A DNA stretch of 64,000 nt from DATLNM01 sp035536775. Its GTDB lineage: Bacteria; Actinomycetota; CADDZG01; WHSQ01. Made by a program: the position numbers and the translations under genes. Location of the stretch: NCBI GenBank assembly GCA_035536775.1, contig DATLNM010000014.1, positions 1-64,000 on the forward strand, read 5' to 3'. The notes beneath the pieces were generated by a model. It was not told the origin of the DNA, did not search any database, and saw nothing but the letters and a program-made list of their open reading frames with translations. Numbering within the stretch: position 1 is the first letter of the stretch; the number at the start of each line of letters is the position of its first letter. Below, in pieces: positions 8,751 to 17,151 of the stretch.

Positions 8751-8774
8751 AGAGCGGCGCGTCTGCGCCGCTCT
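8751..8774 (-). terminator. Rho-independent terminator of the surface-protein operon
   Basis: Perfect 10-bp stem AGAGCGGCGC/GCGCCGCTCT with a 4-nt loop, followed on the minus strand by a pyrimidine tract TTTCTTTT. It lies 24 nt after the stop of the Fn3 membrane protein, ending the LPVTG-sortase-Fn3 cluster. Confidence 0.85.
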
Positions 8775-8797
8775 CCAGTGAAGCTGGGTGTTGGGAG

Positions 8798-10207
8798 CTA
8801 CCAGCGAGCCCTCAGGTACTCGAGGGTCGGCGTCGGGTCGTCGATCGCTTCGCCGCGCTCACTCGAGTCGTCTGCTGGACGGATCGGAACCACCTCTGCG
8901 ATCGGCTCCTTTGTCTCCTTGGTCCACGTCACCGCGGGAGGGGGAGGGGGAGCAACGGCCGTGATCTGCGGGCCCGGCGAGTTATTGAACCGACGGCTCT
9001 TCGGGGCCTTGGGCGCTTTGGGGGCCTTGGATGCCTTGGGCGCAGCGACGGCCTTGGCCTTCTTGGCCTTCCGGTCTTTCTTGCTCTTGGGCGCCGGCAC
9101 CGCGGCTGCAGCCATCGCCGGCTCAGCTCCGAGGCGCACCGCTCCGAAGCGGAGCATCGTGGCGCCTACGAGCAAGAGGAGACCTGCGGCAACCCAACGC
9201 AGGCCGTCCGGCGGGATGATCCGGTCGGGCGCGATGGCGGCGACGTTGTGGAGCTCTTCGGTGAACAGCTGGCTCTGGCCCTCGGGGAGGTTGTAGGGGA
9301 GCTCCTCCTCGTAGGTGCCCCAGCCGAACTGGTCGGCCTGCGGCAGCGAGGGGATACCGGCGAGTCCCGTGATGCCCGGAAGCGCGAGGCCCGAGGGGAG
9401 ACCGAACTTACCGATCGTGTTGAGGCCCCTGAGGCTGACATTGCCGCTGTCCGGTCCGCCGATGCCACCGACGTTGCCGAAGGCGCCGCCATCGCCGGAG
9501 CCGGTGTCCGTCCCGGACCCGAAGCCACCGTCGTTGCTCGTGGTGCCGCTGGAGGGGGAGCCGTTGACGAACGCGCCGGATGTGGTCGACGGGATCGAAG
9601 AGCGGGTCCCTGAGGTCGGGCTACTGCGCAGCGCCGTGACGCGGTATTCATGGTTTCCGCCGCCGGGGGTCTCGAAGTACGTGGTGTCCGATGTCGTCGT
9701 AGCCGCGACCCAGCCGCCACCGCTGTTGCGCTCGACGCGGTATCCGGTGATGTCGGGCTCGGGGTTAGTGCTCCACGACACCCTGACCGTCGCGTCGTCG
9801 GCCGACACCGAGATGCCGGTCGGGATGCGTGGCGGGTTATCGACGAGGATGATGATCTCGCTGATCGTCGACTCGCCTGCCTTGGACGTCGCCTCGATGT
9901 AGGCCGAGTAGTCACCGTTCGCGATGAGCGACTGTGTACCCGGGGCGTAGTTCGAGTTCCAGATGTAGGACAGCTCCGCTTTCGTGCCGCTCGGGTTGAG
10001 CGCGCTCACCTGCGTGCCGGCGACGTGGAGGCTCATCGACTGGATCCCGTCAGGAGACTCGACGTACCCCTTGACGCTGACATTTCCGGTCGCGACAGCT
10101 CCATTGCCCGGCGACGTCATGGTCGAAGAGATGTTTCCGGCCCAAGCCGGTGACGCGGCCGCGACGATCGCGGTCAACGCGGTGAGTGCGAGGAAGCGGA
10201 TCTTCAT
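8798..10207 (-). CDS. Secreted fibronectin type III protein with C-terminal membrane anchor and Lys/Ala/Pro tail
   Basis: 469 residues: signal peptide (MKIRFLALTALTAIVAAASPAWA), an Ig-like unit (about 25-120), one fibronectin III domain (PTGISVSADDATVRVSWS ... YRVTAL, about 130-215), a Gly/Ser linker, a membrane helix near residue 350 (WVAAGLLLLVGATMLRF) and a basic tail rich in Lys, Ala and Pro of about 100 residues. Its ATG overlaps the sortase stop as ATGA, so the two are co-translated. The tail on the presumed cytoplasmic side is unusual for a surface protein. It could hold or present the sortase substrate; function not known. Confidence 0.8.
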   Translation of the reverse strand: MKIRFLALTALTAIVAAASPAWAGNISSTMTSPGNGAVATGNVSVKGYVESPDGIQSMSLHVAGTQVSALNPSGTKAELSYIWNSNYAPGTQSLIANGDYSAYIEATSKAGESTISEIIILVDNPPRIPTGISVSADDATVRVSWSTNPEPDITGYRVERNSGGGWVAATTTSDTTYFETPGGGNHEYRVTALRSSPTSGTRSSIPSTTSGAFVNGSPSSGTTSNDGGFGSGTDTGSGDGGAFGNVGGIGGPDSGNVSLRGLNTIGKFGLPSGLALPGITGLAGIPSLPQADQFGWGTYEEELPYNLPEGQSQLFTEELHNVAAIAPDRIIPPDGLRWVAAGLLLLVGATMLRFGAVRLGAEPAMAAAAVPAPKSKKDRKAKKAKAVAAPKASKAPKAPKAPKSRRFNNSPGPQITAVAPPPPPAVTWTKETKEPIAEVVPIRPADDSSERGEAIDDPTPTLEYLRARW

Positions 10208-10839
10208 GATGTCGATGCCTTCTCTGCTATGGCGCCGGTCGATTTAACCAGGCGGCCTCGGACGATGATTCGGTACGTCGCGCTTCCCTCGGGGTGGCAG
10301 GAGGTCAGCGTCAGGAAGCTGGTGCCAGCCTCGTCGGGGTAGTCGTCCACGGGGGACCAATCGAACGGGTCCACGACCCAGGGACGACTCATGATCTCGT
10401 AGGTGTGCTTGCCGATGGGCGTCGTGAGGGTGACCAGGTCGCCCTCGACGAGCTCGTCCATGCGGCTGAACGGTTTCCCGTAGGTGGTGCGGTGCCCCGC
10501 GATCGCGACGTTTCCTTCTTCGCCGGGAAGGGGGGTCTCGGGATAGTGGCCTGCTCCCGCTGCGAGCGCTGCATTGGTGGTCCCCTCGACGACCACGACG
10601 TCGACGTCGAGGCGGGGGATCTCGAGGCGGGTGAGTGCTTCGCCGGTGCGGATCTCGCCGAGGCGGTAGCGCATGGCGTTGGATGCGAGGTCGGTGACCA
10701 GACCCTTCTGGATCCGCTCGGCCCAGAGGTCCGTAGCGAACGGGTAGGCCACAAGGCTCACTCCACCTAGGGCGAGGATGACCGCCATGGAGGTAAGTGC
10801 CCTCCGTAGCGTCCTTGCCTTCGGTCGAGTGAGCCTCAT
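10204..10839 (-). CDS. Class E-like sortase
   Basis: Transpeptidase that anchors surface proteins to the cell wall. 211 residues: N-terminal membrane anchor (about 13-33), TLXTC-type active site LTLTSCHP with Cys181, catalytic His116 in IAGHRTTYGKPF and Arg190 in YRIIVRGRL. All three catalytic residues are present. Situated between its probable LPVTG substrate (upstream) and an Fn3 membrane protein (4-nt overlap downstream). Class E is the best match for actinobacterial enzymes of this kind; class D or F is not excluded. Confidence 0.9.
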   Translation of the reverse strand: MRLTRPKARTLRRALTSMAVILALGGVSLVAYPFATDLWAERIQKGLVTDLASNAMRYRLGEIRTGEALTRLEIPRLDVDVVVVEGTTNAALAAGAGHYPETPLPGEEGNVAIAGHRTTYGKPFSRMDELVEGDLVTLTTPIGKHTYEIMSRPWVVDPFDWSPVDDYPDEAGTSFLTLTSCHPEGSATYRIIVRGRLVKSTGAIAEKASTS

Positions 10840-10909
10840 GGTCCTAGTCCCTTTCGAGCTTCGCTGTTGCTGACTAAATGAGTTTCGGCTTACTCAACGT
10901 CTGCTTGAG

Positions 10910-12232
10910 CTAGTTGTTGCTTCCAGCCGAGAAACGGCGACGGAGAACCATGGCGCCGGCGGAGCCGAGGACCAGCATGATCGCCAGACCCGACAGGTCG
11001 GTGCCACCCGTGACCGGGAGCGAGACGGGAGGCCTCTTTGCAGGAGGAGCAGGCTTCTCGCCCGTGCCCGGAGGAACCGCGGCAGGCTTGGGAGCGATGT
11101 TGGCAGCTGCCGTTGCACGGCCGAGGCCGAGCTTCAGGCCGCCGTTGACACCCTTGAGCAGGTGGAGACGGACGGCGTCGGCGGCAGCGGTTGCGCCTTC
11201 ATCGGTGTTGCTGGTCTGCGAGTCCGCAGCAGTGATGGTGGACTCCAGAGGAGTGCCCTCGAGCAGCGTCACGGTCTGGCCGGGAGCAACTGCGATCTCG
11301 AGGTACTTCGGGGTCGGGCTGAGGATGTCACGGATCTTCACACGCACGATGGCGGGGTCCGCCGTCGAGGAGGAGAGGCCGGTGGCCTCGTTGACCGTGG
11401 CAGACGCACGAGCGGCGCCAACCTCGATGATGACAAGACCGTTCTCCAGCGGGTCCGCGGTTCCGGCGATGGCGTCACCAGCGTTGTTCAGGCCGGGGAT
11501 GCCGAGGATGCCGATGCGGGCGCCGGCGGCCAGGGAGCTGACCGTGACCTCGTCGCCGTTCGGGATGACGTTGGACTCTGCAGTGCCGATCTCGACCTGC
11601 AGGACCTTCTGCTCGGTGATGTTCTCGACGGTCTCGATGACCTGCTCGACTGCACCCTCGACCTCCTGAGGAAGCGCGTCGAGGACCGGGGTGAGAGCAC
11701 CCGTCAGGGTGTCAACCGCGGTGTCGACCGTCTCGTCCGCTACCGGACCGACGGGGAGGAGCGTGGACACGGGGATCTTCGTCGAAAGCTCGGCGACCGT
11801 GCCCTTGTTCTTGGTGAACGCGAAGCCGGCAGCGTCGATGCCCGACTGCGACTGACCGCAAGCGGTCTTGAGGTCAACCAGCGTGTTCAGAGGAGCCGGA
11901 AGCTCCAGCGAGCACGACGGGTTGGTGTCGCCAAGGTTGCCAGGGAACGCCGAGATCTCGGTGTTCGCCTCGGTGCAGGGGAGGCTGTCGGGGTCGCCGG
12001 CCTCATCCCCAAGAACTGCGCACTGCCCCGCGGCCACACCCGAAGCGCTGGGGGTGGAGTCTCCACGGGAAAGAGCAAGACCCAGGGTCAGACCCTGGTC
12101 GAACAGTGACAGCTCCAGCGCACGGGCCTCTCCGGCCAGTGCGAAGATGCTGCGTGGTGCAGCCTGCGACGCCGGTGCGAGACCGGCGACGACGAGGGCA
12201 ACTAACGCGCCAAGCGCGAGAGTGCGTCTCAT
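10910..12232 (-). CDS. LPVTG cell-wall-anchored surface protein
   Basis: 440 residues. Signal peptide MRRTLALGALVALVVAGLAPASQA, a long Val/Ala/Thr-rich beta domain with several Cys, a Pro-rich wall-spanning stretch, then LPVTG (405-409), a hydrophobic helix and the basic end LRRRF: a complete sortase sorting signal. The body resembles choice-of-anchor surface proteins of Actinobacteria. The gene for the sortase follows. The Shine-Dalgarno sequence GGAGGAGG is strong, and the leader carries four tandem hairpins. Confidence 0.85.
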   Translation of the reverse strand: MRRTLALGALVALVVAGLAPASQAAPRSIFALAGEARALELSLFDQGLTLGLALSRGDSTPSASGVAAGQCAVLGDEAGDPDSLPCTEANTEISAFPGNLGDTNPSCSLELPAPLNTLVDLKTACGQSQSGIDAAGFAFTKNKGTVAELSTKIPVSTLLPVGPVADETVDTAVDTLTGALTPVLDALPQEVEGAVEQVIETVENITEQKVLQVEIGTAESNVIPNGDEVTVSSLAAGARIGILGIPGLNNAGDAIAGTADPLENGLVIIEVGAARASATVNEATGLSSSTADPAIVRVKIRDILSPTPKYLEIAVAPGQTVTLLEGTPLESTITAADSQTSNTDEGATAAADAVRLHLLKGVNGGLKLGLGRATAAANIAPKPAAVPPGTGEKPAPPAKRPPVSLPVTGGTDLSGLAIMLVLGSAGAMVLRRRFSAGSNN

Positions 12233-12249
12233 CCAAACCTCCTCCTACT

Positions 12250-12372
12250 AGTCCCGGCTTTCGGCCGGGAAACTTGTCCGCCCCCCGGCTTGTGCCGGGG
12301 AAACCTGCCTTGCCCCCGGCCTGCCGATTGACCGGGGAAACCTGTCCGCCCGGCCAACTTCTGACCGGGAAA
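12250..12372 (-). promoter_or_regulatory. Four tandem hairpin units in the leader of the LPVTG gene
   Basis: Four imperfect repeats, period 31-37 nt. Each has a short GC stem: 12250-12266 (6 bp), 12280-12297 (7 bp), 12311-12334 (6 bp) and 12346-12366 (5 bp). On the plus strand each ends in GGGAAAC(C/T)T; on the mRNA each unit reads GGTTTCCC then a hairpin. The last unit ends just upstream of the Shine-Dalgarno sequence. This could be a repeated protein- or ligand-binding leader, or a slippage-prone repeat tuning expression. Not a riboswitch class I recognise. Confidence 0.6.
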
Positions 12373-12580
12373 CCTTCCGCACTTACTACTGTGCGTGATG
12401 GAGCTGATACGCCCCGTCACCATGCTTTCCTGCAAAACCTAGCGAAACCTTTTGATAAATAGGTTTAGAATTCGTTTACCTGTGTTTGCCCCAGTTTGTG
12501 TGGAAACGTCCGGCTTGCGGTGCTCTGTCCGGATTGCCCTTCGACTTGTCCCATCCTGTCCTAATCACGCCTGCTTGACT
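12373..12580. other. AT-richer promoter region between the LPVTG gene and acyl-CoA ligase
   Basis: No gene seen. About 12440-12480 is clearly AT-richer than the surroundings and on the minus strand contains TATTTAT, a possible -10 box for the LPVTG-sortase operon about 230 nt upstream of its start codon, which would give a long leader including the four hairpins. Confidence 0.4.
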
Positions 12581-12598
12581 CTACGCACTAGTGCGTAG
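12581..12598. promoter_or_regulatory. Perfect 18-bp palindrome
   Basis: CTACGCACTAGTGCGTAG is a perfect palindrome 9 bp after the stop codon of the acyl-CoA ligase. No T-run follows, so it looks more like a repressor operator than a terminator. If it is an operator, the only promoter nearby is that of the LPVTG gene, about 350 nt away. Confidence 0.4.
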
Positions 12599-12606
12599 AC
12601 GCACTA

Positions 12607-14259
12607 CTACCTAACGTGATTAATCGACGCTTGGAGCTCCCGCTTTAAGACTTTTCCGGTACTAGTTCGAGGGAGTTTGTCCGCGATCTCCACCCTTTTC
12701 GGCACCTTATAGGACGCAAGCTCTTGCTTGCATACCTTGAGGACCTTCTGAGAGGTGACGTTGCCGACCACGACGGCGACCAGGACATGGACGTATTCCG
12801 GATCGGGGACCCCGAAGACGGTGACCTCGTCTACGCCCTCGATGCCCTCGATGACCTGCTCGACCTCGATCGGGTAGACGTTTTCGCCGCCTACGACGAC
12901 CATGTCGTCAGAACGTGCCTCGACGTAGATGTAGCCGTCGTCATCGATGTGCCCCAGGTCCCCGATCGCCATGTACCCGTCGATCTCAGCCCTCTTCTCG
13001 CCCGAGGTGTAGCCCTCGAAGATGACCCCACTCCTTATATAGAGCTCGCCGGTCTCTCCAGGGCCGACCCGCCGGCCCTTGGAGTCGAAGACGGCGACCT
13101 CGGTCCCTTCCACGGCGCGTCCGACGGTCATGGGCTTGTCCTTGATGTCCTGCGGGGTCGCGATCGCGACCCACCCGACCTCGGTCGACCCGTAGAGGTC
13201 GTAGATGACGTCGCCGAACAGCGCCGTCGTCTCCTTGCGGAGGTCCTCGGACAGCACCGATCCACTCGCCATCAGGATCCGAAGGCTCGAGACGTCGTAG
13301 CGGGACTTCACCTTGTCCGGCAGCTGGATGATCCGGCGGATCATGACCGGCACTAGCGATGCAGCGGTCACCTTGTGTTGCTCGATCAACCTCAGCGTCT
13401 CGGTCGGGTCGAATTTCTCGGGCAGAACAAGAGTGGCACCCAACGCCGTCGCGAAGGTGAACGTTGCGAGCCCGAACGAATGGAACATCGGAGAGGAGCA
13501 CAGCACGACGTCGTCACGGTGGTACGGGACGACCGACAGGATGTGGGACAGGGCACCGATCCCAGCGGCCGCTGAGTCGCGCGCCGCGCCCTTGGGTGTT
13601 CCGGTGGTTCCGGATGTGTGGATGATGACGCGCGCCGACCCCGGCTGGCGCGTGAACGGGGGAGGCGGCGCCTCGGATTGGGCCTCGATGGCTTTCTCGT
13701 AGGGCCTTGATCTGTCGTCGGCAGGTGCGCCGTCGCCGATGTGAAGGAGCGGGACACCGGCCGTCGCGCTCGACTTGACCTGCTTCGAGTGCCCGGTGTC
13801 ATAGACGATCAGCTTCGCCTTCGAGCTCGCCATGGTTGCGTCCAGCTCTTTCTTCTTCGCCCACGTGTTGAGTGGACAGATCACGACGCCAGACTTCTGC
13901 CCGCCCAAAAGCAGCTCTGCCATCTCTCGGCTGTTCCGCGTCATCAGCGCCACGGAGTCACCGGGCTTGACGCCCTCGGCAGCGAACAGGTTGGCGGCCT
14001 TCTTGGCGCGACGGTTCAGCTCCCTGAACGTGGTCACCCCGTTGCGGTCGTGGATCGCGGGCTTGTTCCCGAGCACGACGGAGTTGAGGTGAGACACGAT
14101 CCCGAGCGACGGCCCGCGCCCGACGATCCAGGGCAGCGCGGTCAGCAGTCCCAAGGGTCCTTTGGGCGATACCGCGCCTGCGGCGCGCATCCGCTTCATG
14201 TTGCTCGGCGCGAAGAAGGCCCCAACCTGCTGCAGCCCCGCAAGCGATCTATGCGTCAC
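12607..14259 (-). CDS. Acyl-CoA synthetase (AMP-forming, ANL superfamily)
   Basis: 550 residues activating a carboxylic acid, probably fatty or aromatic, to its CoA ester. Seen: the P-loop-like motif HTSGTTGTPKG (near 214-224), YGSTEVGW, GELYIRSG, DGYMAIGDLGHIDDDGYIYVEARSDDM and the final PRTSTGKVLKREL with the catalytic Lys. The GTG start overlaps the patatin stop as GTGA. A GGGAGGG Shine-Dalgarno sequence lies 11 nt upstream, at the edge of a structured leader inside the end of the patatin gene. Together with the phospholipase it suggests lipid release followed by activation. Confidence 0.92.
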   Translation of the reverse strand: MTHRSLAGLQQVGAFFAPSNMKRMRAAGAVSPKGPLGLLTALPWIVGRGPSLGIVSHLNSVVLGNKPAIHDRNGVTTFRELNRRAKKAANLFAAEGVKPGDSVALMTRNSREMAELLLGGQKSGVVICPLNTWAKKKELDATMASSKAKLIVYDTGHSKQVKSSATAGVPLLHIGDGAPADDRSRPYEKAIEAQSEAPPPPFTRQPGSARVIIHTSGTTGTPKGAARDSAAAGIGALSHILSVVPYHRDDVVLCSSPMFHSFGLATFTFATALGATLVLPEKFDPTETLRLIEQHKVTAASLVPVMIRRIIQLPDKVKSRYDVSSLRILMASGSVLSEDLRKETTALFGDVIYDLYGSTEVGWVAIATPQDIKDKPMTVGRAVEGTEVAVFDSKGRRVGPGETGELYIRSGVIFEGYTSGEKRAEIDGYMAIGDLGHIDDDGYIYVEARSDDMVVVGGENVYPIEVEQVIEGIEGVDEVTVFGVPDPEYVHVLVAVVVGNVTSQKVLKVCKQELASYKVPKRVEIADKLPRTSTGKVLKRELQASINHVR

Positions 14260-15446
14260 AACTCTTGTTTCCCTCCCGCTGTGCGCCGCGGGGCGGCGCT
14301 TGCTTTCCGGCCTGCCTGCTTTGCAGCAGACTGGCCTGAGGGTACTGCGACGCGATCCTCAACGGAGATGGCCTTTCCGCCCCCGGCGGAGCCGTGGGGA
14401 TCGCTCTTTGGTTCACGCTTTCGACCGTTAGAGGCCGCGCTCCGCTTTGCGGAGGGCGAGTGCTTCCGGGTCGGTTTCTGGAAGGCCTTCAGGACGGGGT
14501 GGTCTTGGTGTTGCTCGAGGAAGCGGAGAGTGCCGGCGCGGGCGGCTTCGACGAGGGCGGCGCGGTCGAAGTGGCGCATGGCGTTGGTGCCGTGCGCGCC
14601 GAGATCGCTCGTCCACGGTCGGATGACGAGGACGTCGGCGCCGTTCGCACGCGCCTTGTTGACCTCGCCCTTCAATGTCTTGGCGAACCAGCTGCGCATG
14701 GCCATCGGCATGAGAGCACGCAGCTCGGGCCTCGGAGCGTCGCGCAGATATCCGAGGGGCGCGATGCAGAGGATGTGCTTGCACCCTCGCTCTGCGGCGA
14801 GATCGAGAGATGTTGGGCTCGAGATGCCACCGTCGACGTATTGGCGGCCACCGATCTTCACGGGTGGGAAGAACCCGGGGATCGAGGTCGAGGCCAGGAC
14901 GGCGAGCGGGAATGGTGCCGGCGGCGCGTCGGGGGCGCCGAATGGCGTCCTGCGGCCGTTGTAGAGGTCGGTCGTGCAGATGATGAGGTTAGGGCGCGGC
15001 CAGACCTTGGGGAGGTCCGCGGCGAGCCTCTCGCGCGACCCCTCGGAGGAGTAGAGCCCTGCGGGGAACAGCCGACGCAGCCGGCTCGGGGGTGTGCCTC
15101 CGCGCCACAGGCCTCGTGAAGCCGCGAGCGCGAACATCCCACCGACCGAACGGCGTACGCGTTCTTGCCTCGATCTCGACAAGGGATCGAACAGCGCCCT
15201 GGTCTCTTCAGCTTGGAGGAGCGGGTCGTCCACCGAGTCCGGGTGGCGGCCGTGGGCGTACTCGAAGAAATCCGTCGGCGTCCACCCGATCCCGAGGTAC
15301 GCGGCGAGGATCGCACCCGCGCTCGTCCCCACGATCATGTCGGCACCCGGGACGTCGAGGCCCCACTCGTCCAGCGCCTTGAGCGCGCCTGCGTGATACC
15401 CCATCCCGATGAGGCCCCCGCCCCCCAGGACCAACCCCGTATTCAT
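14256..15446 (-). CDS. Patatin-like phospholipase
   Basis: 396 residues. The oxyanion hole GLVLGGGGLIGMGYHAGAL, the nucleophile motif GTSAGA with Ser42, and the dyad Asp in YVDGGISSPTSLDLA are intact, so it should be an active lipid acyl hydrolase. The last ~55 residues are low-complexity (Ser, Lys, Arg, Ala, Gly) and coincide with the leader element of the next gene. The ATG lies 6 nt after TAGACT (15458-15453, minus strand), suggesting leaderless translation. Coupled to the acyl-CoA ligase by a 4-nt overlap. Confidence 0.9.
   Translation of the reverse strand: MNTGLVLGGGGLIGMGYHAGALKALDEWGLDVPGADMIVGTSAGAILAAYLGIGWTPTDFFEYAHGRHPDSVDDPLLQAEETRALFDPLSRSRQERVRRSVGGMFALAASRGLWRGGTPPSRLRRLFPAGLYSSEGSRERLAADLPKVWPRPNLIICTTDLYNGRRTPFGAPDAPPAPFPLAVLASTSIPGFFPPVKIGGRQYVDGGISSPTSLDLAAERGCKHILCIAPLGYLRDAPRPELRALMPMAMRSWFAKTLKGEVNKARANGADVLVIRPWTSDLGAHGTNAMRHFDRAALVEAARAGTLRFLEQHQDHPVLKAFQKPTRKHSPSAKRSAASNGRKREPKSDPHGSAGGGKAISVEDRVAVPSGQSAAKQAGRKASAAPRRTAGGKQEL
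14260..14406 (-). promoter_or_regulatory. Structured leader element, copy 2 (5' of acyl-CoA ligase)
   Basis: Divergent copy of the element near 26.2 kb. The outer 32 bp (14375-14406) match 26291-26322 at 30 positions. Inside lie hairpins with arms 14316-14320/14325-14329 and 14283-14289/14293-14299, then GGGAGGG next to the ligase start. It overlaps the last ~50 codons of the patatin gene, which there encode low-complexity Ser/Lys/Ala/Gly sequence, suggesting the element constrains or was added to the gene end. Confidence 0.45.
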
Positions 15447-15455
15447 GGGGTGAGT

Positions 15456-17120
15456 CTACGGAAGCGGGGACAAGGGGCGGATGCCGGCGCATTCGAGTAC
15501 CTCGTCGTATTGGTCGGAGGCGAAGGCGGCGGCCAGGACGGGTTCGTCTCCTCGGTCTGCGAACGCCTCCGGGAGCTCATCGGCGTTCCAGTTGTCGCGG
15601 ATCGTGTAGCCGTTCAGGAACTTGGCGACATCCGATGCTTCGATACGAAGCTCACGCATGACCGAGTCGTTCAGGAACGGGCCTGCCGCGCTCGTTGTTG
15701 TGATGAGGGTCTCGCCGAAGGGAACGTCGAAGTACGCGTCTACATCTTCCGCGAGTTGTCCTTGCAGGATCGGCCACGCGCCGGAGCTATCGGGATCGGG
15801 TGTGTGGCCGTGGTCTGCGGTGAGGACGATGACGAATTCGCCGACCGCTTTCTCGAGGTGCGCCACGATGCGAGCGAGAGAGTCGTCCTGCGCACGCAAC
15901 ACGATCTCCATCTCCTTCGAGTCCATCGTGTACTGATGGCCCACGATGTCGGTCATCTTGAAATTCGTGAATAGGAAGTCCGTGACGTCGTCGTCGCCAT
16001 AACCGCCGAGATCGATCATCTGGATGAGCGCGTCGGTCTCCGCTTCGACCCATGCCGGGTTGTCGTGAAGCTCGAGGATCTCGTGTCCCATCCACATCCC
16101 GTCGGCGGCGCCGTCGGTGCGATCGAGATCGTCGGCGTGCTCCTGCAAGTTAGGAAGCACGTCAAGGCCTTCGGGGGTCTCGTAGAACGCGTCGTTCCCA
16201 GAGATGGTCTCGTCGGAGCCGATGATCGCGAGCTGGTCGTGATCGCCGTCCGGTGTCGCCGCGCCGTGACCCATCATCCCTATGTGCCAGGACTTCCACG
16301 CGAGCGTCCCGACGATCGGCTCGTTGTCCAGAGCGCGGTCGATCTCGTCGGCGAACGTCGTCAGACGAAGGTCGCGGGGGTCTCGGTCGGCGAACGCGTT
16401 GCGGACGTTTCCCTCCTTGGTGCGGTACTCGATCGCGGTGACGCCGTGGTCGACGGGATAAGCGCCAGTTCCGAGCGTTGAATGGATCGCGGGGGTTATC
16501 GACGGAGATGAGCCCACGACGGCGTCTTGGTATGAGGTCCCCTCGCGTTCGAGGCGGGCCAGGGTCGGCCATGCGTCGGGCCATCGCTCGAGGACGTTGC
16601 GCCCCGCGCCGTCCCACACGATGACGAGAACGAGTTTGGGAGGCGACGGGCGTTCGAGATCGAGCGCGTCATTGAGTACTTTGCCGCGCCGGGCCGGAAG
16701 CTGAACGCCGGTGAGCTCGCCGATCGTCGGGTAAACGTCGGCGACCTCTGCGTGACCCACGATGTCGCCGGCGGGGGCGATGTGACCTGGTCCGTACAAC
16801 ACGAGCGGGACATTCTGAAGGTAGTTCCAGGGGCCCGAGTGGCTCGTGATGGTGAACGTCCCCGAGTAGTTCGGCGCGTTCGGGACGATCGTCACGTCCT
16901 CGGAATGCGCAGGGTCATGACCGTTTGCCAGAGGCAGGAGTAGGTCCTCGCCGAGAGCGCATCCACGCTCAACAGGGTCAGTCGACTCGAACAAGCGATC
17001 CGAGCGCCCCTCGGGTGGCGAAGGCGCGGCACCATCGCCGGATGAACGCGTCACTGCGAAAGTCCCGATCGCGAGAACGGCGACGACCCCCAGCGCCATG
17101 GATGCCGTGCGCCGAGACAT
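15456..17120 (-). CDS. Secreted alkaline-phosphatase-superfamily hydrolase (phosphodiesterase type)
   Basis: 554 residues with an N-terminal signal or anchor (ALGVVAVLAIGTFAVT). The metal-site motifs of nucleotide pyrophosphatase/phosphodiesterases are present: VLVIVWDGAGRN, a Ser/Thr region VVGSSPSITPAIHSTLGTG, FKMTDIVGHQY and VLTADHGHT. An unusual segment precedes the first metal motif (about 55-145: VTIVPNAPNYSGTFTITSHSGPWNYLQ ... VYPTIGELTG), which looks like the C-terminal part of such a domain, so the fold may be permuted or duplicated. Start 7 nt after TAGCCT, probably leaderless and divergent from the PPOX gene. Confidence 0.8.
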   Translation of the reverse strand: MSRRTASMALGVVAVLAIGTFAVTRSSGDGAAPSPPEGRSDRLFESTDPVERGCALGEDLLLPLANGHDPAHSEDVTIVPNAPNYSGTFTITSHSGPWNYLQNVPLVLYGPGHIAPAGDIVGHAEVADVYPTIGELTGVQLPARRGKVLNDALDLERPSPPKLVLVIVWDGAGRNVLERWPDAWPTLARLEREGTSYQDAVVGSSPSITPAIHSTLGTGAYPVDHGVTAIEYRTKEGNVRNAFADRDPRDLRLTTFADEIDRALDNEPIVGTLAWKSWHIGMMGHGAATPDGDHDQLAIIGSDETISGNDAFYETPEGLDVLPNLQEHADDLDRTDGAADGMWMGHEILELHDNPAWVEAETDALIQMIDLGGYGDDDVTDFLFTNFKMTDIVGHQYTMDSKEMEIVLRAQDDSLARIVAHLEKAVGEFVIVLTADHGHTPDPDSSGAWPILQGQLAEDVDAYFDVPFGETLITTTSAAGPFLNDSVMRELRIEASDVAKFLNGYTIRDNWNADELPEAFADRGDEPVLAAAFASDQYDEVLECAGIRPLSPLP

Positions 17121-17151
17121 GCGGGGCAGGCTACCGCTCTAAGGTTAGGCC

